A program made the position numbers and the translations under genes. 64,000 nt of DNA from Acidobacteriaceae bacterium (GTDB lineage Bacteria > Acidobacteriota > Terriglobia > Terriglobales > Acidobacteriaceae): contig PLSM01000167.1 in assembly GCA_003165075.1 (NCBI GenBank), positions 95,179 to 159,178 of the forward strand. Direction: 5' to 3'. Shown one piece after another: positions 56,779 through 64,000 of this stretch (position 1 is the stretch's first letter; each line of letters begins with the position of its first letter). The notes under the pieces were generated by a model. It had not been told where the DNA came from and searched no databases. It saw only the letters and a program-made list of their open reading frames with translations.

Positions 56779-57735
56779 ATGTATTCGGTCCGTATCCGTC
56801 TTGTCCGCCTGGTTGCGGTCCGGTTGGCTCTTCTGGGAGCGGCTTGTGCGCTGCCGTGTGCATTGGCCGCAGACGCACGGCAGCCGGGCGATGCGATCCG
56901 CTTCAGCCTGATTGACGATTACCTGATCGTCGTGCCGGTGATGGTGAACGGCGAGGGACCCTTCAAGTTCCTGCTTGATACGGGGACTACATCGAGCATG
57001 ATCGATCCGGAGTTGGAGCGGAAGTTGAACGCCACGGAGATAGGAGGCTCCCATCTTGCCACGATGTCCGGTGAGAGGCGTGACCGGCGCGTGCGGCTGG
57101 ACGAGGTACGCGTGGGACAGGCGGCGGTTTCCGGCCTGGTAGCGCTGGTGGACAGGCTGGATGCCGCAAGAGCATTGGTCCCCGGCGCTCGCGGCATTCT
57201 GGGCGAGGACTTTCTAAGACAGTTCGACATTTTCATCGATTACGAGAAGCACCGGCTGAGTTTTGACGAGCTTGCGCCTGCCGGGGACAGATGCCGGTTT
57301 GTCGACATGGGCGAGCACCGCGGCCAACCGACCATGAACCGGGTGCTGATCAAAGTGAAATTTCTAGGAGCGAGCGGCGGAGATCTGGTGCTGCAGTTGG
57401 ACACCGCCGCCAAGATGCCTGAGTTATTCCCTGCCAGCCACGTGTCTCTGCCGCATCCGTGGGACGGCTATGAAGCAGGCATTGGCACCGGTCCAAACCG
57501 AACCCTGGAACACATGCACATTACGATGAAGATTGGCGCGACAGAGATCCAGGGCTGGAATCTGGTGCTGGCCCGCGATGAGGTCGTCTCCGACGCGGCA
57601 GGCCTGCTGCCGGCATCGATTTTTCGCAGAATTTATATCAGCCATTCGGGCGGATTCGTGGTTCTGAATCCCCGCAACGAGAGACTTGAACCACGCCGCG
57701 ATGAAGTGGAGATGGCTGCCATGGGGGCTCAGTAA
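56779..57735 (+). CDS. Exported retropepsin-like aspartic protease
   Basis: 318 residues with a signal peptide (RLVRLVAVRLALLGAACALPCALAADA). The first retropepsin-like lobe is clear: IVVPVMVNGEGPFKFLLDTGTTSSMID, with the catalytic DTG, and the hydrophobic ARGILGEDFLRQFDIFIDY. A second lobe-like segment reads DLVLQLDTAAKMPELF, where the catalytic Gly is Ala. It may be a single-chain pseudo-dimer or an inactive second lobe. GGAAGG precedes the ATG. The substrate is unknown. It sits between glnD and P-II without an evident nitrogen role. Confidence 0.8.
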   Translation: MYSVRIRLVRLVAVRLALLGAACALPCALAADARQPGDAIRFSLIDDYLIVVPVMVNGEGPFKFLLDTGTTSSMIDPELERKLNATEIGGSHLATMSGERRDRRVRLDEVRVGQAAVSGLVALVDRLDAARALVPGARGILGEDFLRQFDIFIDYEKHRLSFDELAPAGDRCRFVDMGEHRGQPTMNRVLIKVKFLGASGGDLVLQLDTAAKMPELFPASHVSLPHPWDGYEAGIGTGPNRTLEHMHITMKIGATEIQGWNLVLARDEVVSDAAGLLPASIFRRIYISHSGGFVVLNPRNERLEPRRDEVEMAAMGAQ

Positions 57736-57863
57736 TGATTTGCCGACTGGCATGATTTAGCGCCAGCGCGGTGATTGAGAGTGAGGGCAAAAACCCCGAC
57801 CTCGAAGCCGCGACCCCATGGAGACGCACGATGACGGATTGATTCGCGCCGGACCCGAGTCTT

Positions 57864-59731
<1,868 letters not shown>

Positions 59732-60011
59732 TTTTCTTCTGCTCCAAGAAAATGTGTCCGCAAACGAAAACGGAGCCCCGAAATACCCGCCGGACTGCGA
59801 GCACCTGGTTCGATTTGCAGCGCTTACCGCGTGCTCAGGACCACTTACCGGCGCAAAGCCTGACCGCCGGTCAGGAGGCGCCGATACCATTGGGCATGAT
59901 TGTGTGAACATTGAAGAATAGCGCATGCACCGCCCTTTTTCGCGGCCCAATCCGGAACTGGAGCACAAAAAAAGAGTTACGCCACACCTGGTGGATCCGC
60001 AGACTGGTCGA

Positions 60012-60035
60012 GCCGACAGCCGGATTTGAACCGGC
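60012..60035 (-). other. tRNA 3'-end-like fragment upstream of nuoB
   Basis: On the minus strand GCCGG-TTCAAAT-CCGGC forms a perfect T-arm with a consensus T-loop, followed directly by TGTCGGC, shaped like the 3' half of an acceptor stem. The matching 5' acceptor, D-arm and anticodon arm are not found upstream. It is either a tRNA remnant, as left by integration events, or chance. Confidence 0.35.
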
Positions 60036-60057
60036 AGAGCCGAGGTATAGTAGAGGG

Positions 60058-60633
60058 ATGGCACCAACGCAGGAGCGCGACCACTACTTATTCGGGGCAC
60101 TGGAGAGCAGCGCTACGAACCGCGCCAAATTGGCGGAAGTGAGCTACGGCTACGAACAGCCGGAAGGCGTGCTGCTGACTTCGCTGGATTTCGCCGTCAA
60201 CTGGGTGCGCAAGAGTTCGGTCTGGCCGGTGACCTTCGGCCTGGCCTGCTGTGCCATTGAAATGATGTCGATGGGTGCTTCGCGCTTCGATATCGCCCGA
60301 TTTGGCGCCGAGGTTTTCAGGCCGTCTCCGCGGCAGGCCGACCTGATGATCGTGGCCGGACGCGTTTCGCAGAAGATGGCGCCGGTGGTGCGTCGGCTCT
60401 ATGACCAGATGCCGGAGCCGAAGTGGGTAATTTCAATGGGTGCCTGCGCCACTTCGGGGGGTGTGTTCAACAACTATGCGATTGTGCAGGGTGTGAACCA
60501 GGTGATTCCCGTGGACGTTTATGTTCCCGGATGCCCGCCCAGGCCGGAGCAACTTCTCTATGCCATTACGCTTTTGCAGGAGAAGATTAAGCGCGAACCG
60601 CGCAGTTTGCTGAAAACCCTCAACGCTGGGTGA
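60058..60633 (+). CDS. nuoB: NADH-quinone oxidoreductase subunit B
   Basis: 191 residues of the complex I peripheral arm; it binds cluster N2, next to the quinone site. Cys ligands appear as [22 protein letters not shown] and [11 protein letters not shown]. The start at 60058 ([10 protein letters not shown]) fits length; the track's 49-codon extension crosses the tRNA-like fragment. Ribosome binding may use GAGG about 12 nt upstream. No other nuo gene is beside it: amt lies divergent and OmpA-like genes follow. The gene is therefore separated from its complex partners. Confidence 0.95.
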   Translation: MAPTQERDHYLFGALESSATNRAKLAEVSYGYEQPEGVLLTSLDFAVNWVRKSSVWPVTFGLACCAIEMMSMGASRFDIARFGAEVFRPSPRQADLMIVAGRVSQKMAPVVRRLYDQMPEPKWVISMGACATSGGVFNNYAIVQGVNQVIPVDVYVPGCPPRPEQLLYAITLLQEKIKREPRSLLKTLNAG

Positions 60634-60798
60634 GTTGAGTCCTCCCCTGCCAGCAATCCTGGTTATCGAATACCAGGGGCGTGAAACCTACGTTCAAATG
60701 CGGCCGGGAGTCAGCAATTAACCCCCTGTGCAGAAATGCACATTCCTCATTCCAAAGGGTGAGTATAATTATTGGTTTGATTGCGGAGGATGCAAGGA

Positions 60799-61932
60799 AT
60801 GAGTCTGCGTAACATGAAGTCTGTCTGCCTGGTTCTGGCTTCGGCCAGCATCGCCTTAATACCAATGGGGTGCAAGAAGGCTCCCCCGATCACATTGGCG
60901 TGCGCTGCTACGCCCCCAGCCCTCTTTGCCGGCGATCCGGTCACGGTGACCGCGACCCCCGGCGCAGTGAGCACCAAGAAGAAGAACAGCGTGGTTTACA
61001 GCTGGACCGGAACAGGAGTGACGGGCAACGGAGCCACGGCCACTGTGCCCACAGCTTCTCTGGATCCCGGAAGCTACACGGTGAAGGGAACGGTGAAGGA
61101 AGGCAAGCCGAGGAAGGAAGGCCTGAAGCCGGGCCAGTCCGCCGAGTGCTCTGCCAGCTTTACGGTGAAGGAATTTGAGCCGCCGACGGTAAGCTGCTCG
61201 ACCAATCCCAGCACGATCAAGCCGGGAGACACGAGCACCGTGACTGCCATGGGCACGAGCCCGCAGAACCGCCCGCTGACTTACAGTTATGCGGCGGCTG
61301 CCGGAACCATCAGTGGCAGTGGGACCACAGCGACATTCTCATCTACCGGCGCACCTGCCGGCTCGGTGGGGATTACCTGCACCGTGGCCGACGACAAGCA
61401 TCACACGGCAAACGCCGAGACCGGTGTAACGATTGTGGCGCCGCCACCGCCGCCGATTCCGCACACCCAGGCGCTTTGCTCAATGAGCTTCGACAAAGAC
61501 AAGCACCGCTCGACTCGCGTGGACAACGAAGCCAAGGCCTGCCTGGACGAAATCGCTCTTGATCTGCAGAGGCAGTCCGACGCCAAGGCCGTGATAGCTG
61601 GCGATTCAAATGCCAAGGAGAAGGCGAAGACCGCGAAGGAAGAGAAGTTTGCGGCCAAGCACAAGCATGCCAAGGTTGAGGATTCCGCCGCACAGCGCGC
61701 CGTCAACGCCAAGGATTACCTGGTGAAGGAAAAGGGCATTGACCCCTCTCGCATCACCGTGGTGACTGGTGCTGAGGATGGCCAAAAGGTGGAAGACTAC
61801 CTGGTGCCCGCAGGCGCCACCTTCTCGACCGATGTTTCCGGAACCACCGCGGTAGACGAGTCGGCAGTGAAGGTCCAGGCACGGAAACCTCTGGGCGCGC
61901 GGCATCACAAACACGCGGCCAAGGAAAACTAA
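60799..61932 (+). CDS. Lipoprotein with Ig-like modules and a divergent OmpA-like C-terminus
   Basis: 377 residues. Lipoprotein signal with lipobox LIPMGC; a beta-sandwich module beginning CAATPPALFAGDPVTVTATPG, a second (CSTNPSTIKPGDTSTVTAMG) and part of a third; a proline hinge (VAPPPPPIPHTQ); then an OmpA-like region (CSMSFDKDKHRSTRVDNEAKACLDEIALDL, later AAQRAVNAKDYLVKEKGIDPSRI) with a Lys-rich insertion. Peptidoglycan contact is likely but the usual His-Thr-Asp is replaced. GGAGG lies 9 nt before the ATG at 60799. A paralogue follows 530 bp later. Confidence 0.8.
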   Translation: MSLRNMKSVCLVLASASIALIPMGCKKAPPITLACAATPPALFAGDPVTVTATPGAVSTKKKNSVVYSWTGTGVTGNGATATVPTASLDPGSYTVKGTVKEGKPRKEGLKPGQSAECSASFTVKEFEPPTVSCSTNPSTIKPGDTSTVTAMGTSPQNRPLTYSYAAAAGTISGSGTTATFSSTGAPAGSVGITCTVADDKHHTANAETGVTIVAPPPPPIPHTQALCSMSFDKDKHRSTRVDNEAKACLDEIALDLQRQSDAKAVIAGDSNAKEKAKTAKEEKFAAKHKHAKVEDSAAQRAVNAKDYLVKEKGIDPSRITVVTGAEDGQKVEDYLVPAGATFSTDVSGTTAVDESAVKVQARKPLGARHHKHAAKEN

Positions 61933-61944
61933 ACTGGTGAATCA

Positions 61945-61977
61945 GGACGCCCGTTCCCCCATTGGGGAGCGGGCGCC
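61945..61977 (+). terminator. Terminator-like GC-rich hairpin
   Basis: CGCCCGTTCCCC pairs with GGGGAGCGGGCG (12 bp, one G-T), 16 bp past the lipoprotein stop; followed by CCTTAAAC without a proper T run, so termination is plausible, not certain. Confidence 0.55.
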
Positions 61978-62460
61978 TTAAACGAACGTAAAGAAGGCCA
62001 AGCTGCCAGGCTCCTGTGTCGCTGAAGACTGGGAGCCTGAGCGGCTCGGGAGAAAAGTGGCGAGCCACCGATTCGTCCGGATCGGGTTTCCGGTGAGCCT
62101 CTTTCTGCTAGTTATCCATATTTCGTATATGCTCCGGGGATTCAAAAACAGGTACGTATAGCATCTGAACGCGAACTCCACAGCCAGCTATGAACCTAGC
62201 GGGCTGAGTGAATTGGGATTGAAATCCGGCTCTGCCTATTACAAAAGTAACAGGTTACTGAGTACGGGTTTTGGGGGTGTTGCGGAAGGCAACCTGTTGG
62301 AAAATTGTGCTGTCGCGATCACTCATATGTTACTTTTAGATTGTTGTTTCGAGTTTTTTTGAAGTGCCGCCTGCACGCCGCTCGCACGGTACCAGCGGGG
62401 GCGGCTCACAAAGGCACCTCATCCCAAGATGAGTTTCAGTTTTTTGCGGAGGAAAATCGC
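61978..62460. other. Intergenic region with inverted repeats before the second OmpA-like gene
   Basis: About 480 bp, more AT-rich than surrounding DNA. It contains GTAAC-AG-GTTAC (62247-62258), and AAAAGTAACA (62243-62252) is repeated as the inverse TGTTACTTTT (62328-62337). A regulator binding site pair or a leader RNA fold is possible. No ORF. Confidence 0.5.
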
Positions 62461-64000
62461 ATGTATTCGCGGATTTTAAAGTCTGTTTGCCGGGTTCTGG
62501 CCTTGGCGTGTGTTGTTCTCATGCCGGTTGCGCTGGTAGCCCAGGGTTCTTCGAGGCCGGCAGTCAAGGCCGATTCGGGGGATACCGCTTCAAGGTGGGA
62601 TATCTTCGCCGGCTACAGCTATCTGGCGCCGAAAGGGACCGTGAATGTGCCACAGCCGTCCGGCGCCACAGTGCCTTTCAGCTACGACTCCGTCAACGTG
62701 GGCGGGCTGGGCAGCGTGGCCTACTTCTTCAACCGGTATGTCGGCGCTCAAGCAGAAATCGGCATACATGAGTGGGGCAAGGGTTCCGACACCAGCAACA
62801 TCGGCGAGCATGGGAACGATGATGGTTTCTTTACCGTCGGCGGCGGCATTATCGCACGCTATCCTACTTCTGACATCACGCCGTTTATGCACGCACTAGT
62901 GGGTACGGCGCGGATCGACGGCCCCGACCACAACCCATTTACATGGGGACCGGCTCTGACACTCGGCGGCGGAATGGACTATAACACGCCGCTGTTCAAT
63001 CACCGTCTCTCGATCCGCATCTTTCAGGCGGACTACGAGTGGATGCACGCCGACTTTGGTACGGGCGCCTTCGGCGGCCGCGCGAACATCAATGCAGCGC
63101 GCCTGAGCGCAGGCATTGTCATTCACGCCGGCAGCATCGCGCCGCCTCCGCCGGTGACCCTGGTATGCTCGGCCAGCCCCGACTCGGTCTTCCCTGGCGA
63201 TCCGGTCACGGTGACGGCGACGGCCGGGATGCTGAATCCCAAACTAAACGCGGTTTACAGCTGGTCAGGAGACGGAGTGACGGGCAATGGAACCACAGCG
63301 ACCGTGAACACCGGCTCATTGGCTCCGGGCACCTACACCGTAAAGTGCGGAGTGAAGGAAGGAAAGCCCGGCAAGGAAGGTCTGAAGCCGTGGGAGAACG
63401 CCGACAGTACGGCGACCTTCACGGTGAAGAAGTTCGAGCCGCCGACTATCAGCTGCTCGGCTAACCCCAGCAGCATCAACGCGGGCGACAGCAGCACGAT
63501 TACGGCCACGGGCATGAGTCCCCAGAACCGTCCGCTCACTTACAGCTACGCGGCAGCGGCTGGCACGATCAGCGGCAGCGGAACCACGGCGACGTTCTCT
63601 TCGGCAGGCGCTCCGGCAGGCCCCATAGAGATCACCTGCAACGTGTCTGACGACAAGGGGAACACAGGCAGCGCGACCACTACGCTGACCATCGTGGCGC
63701 CGCCTCCGCCGGTGGTACAGCACACGCAGGCGCTTTGCTCGATCACCTTCGACAAGGACAAGCATCGTCCACTGCGCGTGGACAACGAAGCCAAGGCCTG
63801 TCTGGACGAGGTAGCTCTCGACCTGCAGAAGCAGTCAGATGCGAAGGCCGTGGTGGTTGGCGATGCGAATGCCAAGGAGAAGGCGAAGACTGCCAAGCAA
63901 GGGGCGTATGCGGCCAAGCACAAGCATGCCAAGGTGGAAGACTCCGCCGCGCAGCGCGCCGTCAACACCAAGGACTACCTGGTGACCGAGAAGGGCATTG
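62461..64000 (+). CDS. Outer-membrane barrel protein with Ig-like modules and OmpA-like C-terminus (cut by window edge)
   Basis: Not in the track as a whole because no stop lies in the window; 513 codons are present. Signal peptide (VCRVLALACVVLMPVALVAQ); an eight-strand-type OmpA barrel (WDIFAGYSYLAPKGTV ... VGALGSV-like strands to ARLSAGIVIHAGS); a proline hinge; Ig-like modules nearly repeating those of the preceding lipoprotein (CSASPDSVFPGDPVTVTATAG, CSANPSSINAGDSSTITATG); then the same OmpA-like tail (FDKDKHRPLRVDNEAKACLDE). The N-terminal anchor thus differs from its paralogue: a barrel in place of a lipid anchor. GGAGG precedes the ATG. Confidence 0.85.
   Translation, partial: MYSRILKSVCRVLALACVVLMPVALVAQGSSRPAVKADSGDTASRWDIFAGYSYLAPKGTVNVPQPSGATVPFSYDSVNVGGLGSVAYFFNRYVGAQAEIGIHEWGKGSDTSNIGEHGNDDGFFTVGGGIIARYPTSDITPFMHALVGTARIDGPDHNPFTWGPALTLGGGMDYNTPLFNHRLSIRIFQADYEWMHADFGTGAFGGRANINAARLSAGIVIHAGSIAPPPPVTLVCSASPDSVFPGDPVTVTATAGMLNPKLNAVYSWSGDGVTGNGTTATVNTGSLAPGTYTVKCGVKEGKPGKEGLKPWENADSTATFTVKKFEPPTISCSANPSSINAGDSSTITATGMSPQNRPLTYSYAAAAGTISGSGTTATFSSAGAPAGPIEITCNVSDDKGNTGSATTTLTIVAPPPPVVQHTQALCSITFDKDKHRPLRVDNEAKACLDEVALDLQKQSDAKAVVVGDANAKEKAKTAKQGAYAAKHKHAKVEDSAAQRAVNTKDYLVTEKGI

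Noticed and set aside
56404-57054. 216-aa minus ORF
   Set aside because: Runs into the antisense of the aspartic protease gene signal-peptide region; no family features.
60012-60035. Complete tRNA gene before nuoB
   Set aside because: Only a T-arm and half an acceptor stem are present; no matching 5' acceptor, D-arm or anticodon arm within 100 bp.

Overview
The window is a GC-rich, densely coded bacterial chromosome segment, most likely from an Acidobacteriota member of the Terriglobia (subdivision 1) type. The grounds are gene content, not a database match. It has an MacB/FtsX-like 'orphan' permease behind its own PadR regulator, a very large Oar-like TonB-dependent receptor with an N-terminal carboxypeptidase-regulatory domain, and a Ser/Thr kinase fused to a TPR tail. 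It also has futalosine-route menaquinone synthesis (MqnD), several exported glycosidases, and dispersed intergenic palindromes. No phage, insertion sequence, CRISPR array, rRNA or complete tRNA was seen. Most long lines in the ORF track are antisense or frame shadows. Two genes cut by the window edges (ppdK at the left, an OmpA-like gene at the right) and two very short genes (ccmD and a 53-codon ORF) are missing from the track.

Layout. 0-6.3 kb: pyruvate phosphate dikinase (cut), a STAS protein, queG, a cold-shock protein and a YihY/BrkB membrane protein. 6.3-6.9 kb: intergenic repeats. 6.9-11.6 kb (minus strand): a beta-propeller lipoprotein with aroF, then ccmD-ccmC, then a FucP-like sugar permease. 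11.9-15.1 kb: mtnA, two hypothetical membrane proteins and an MscL with a zinc-ribbon tail. 15.2-19.1 kb (minus): a GH95-like glycosidase and an MFS exporter. 19.1-23.7 kb: an M28 peptidase, then ccmE-ccmA-ybaK-ccmB. 23.9-29.1 kb: a sodium:solute symporter with a small partner, a kinase-TPR protein and a small membrane protein. 29.1-34.2 kb (minus): malic enzyme, a GH42 beta-galactosidase and a membrane metallophosphoesterase. 34.3-41.9 kb: hemW, a degenerate GGDEF protein, cutA-sORF-bioY-mqnD, a phosphohexomutase with ftsB, and a ROK kinase. 42.0-45.3 kb: an OprB-like porin divergent from an RcnR-type metal repressor, a flavin reductase-like protein and an EF-P paralogue with an EfpL-type loop. 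46.3-53.1 kb: the TonB-dependent receptor and the permease/PadR pair. 53.5-59.7 kb: nitrogen signalling (glnD, P-II, amt) with an aspartic-protease-like gene between. 60.0-64 kb: a solitary nuoB and two tandem OmpA-like paralogues.

How the genes fit together. GH42, the GH95-like enzyme, the FucP-like permease, the symporter, the ROK kinase, the hexomutase, the porin and the TonB receptor describe an oligotroph living on plant or microbial sugars. PpdK and malic enzyme link pyruvate, malate and PEP. Cytochrome c maturation is split into two loci about 11 kb apart. GlnD, P-II and Amt form a complete ammonium-sensing set. The most system-like observation is the porin/RcnR pair, which shares a perfect inverted-repeat operator lying across the porin promoter. 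The other main points are a CcmE with Cys in place of the haem-binding His, a family of intergenic hairpins whose stems vary by paired changes, an MscL-zinc-ribbon fusion, an EfpL-type EF-P, and the tandem Ig-module/OmpA-like paralogues. All functions are read from sequence motifs; nothing was searched or computed.
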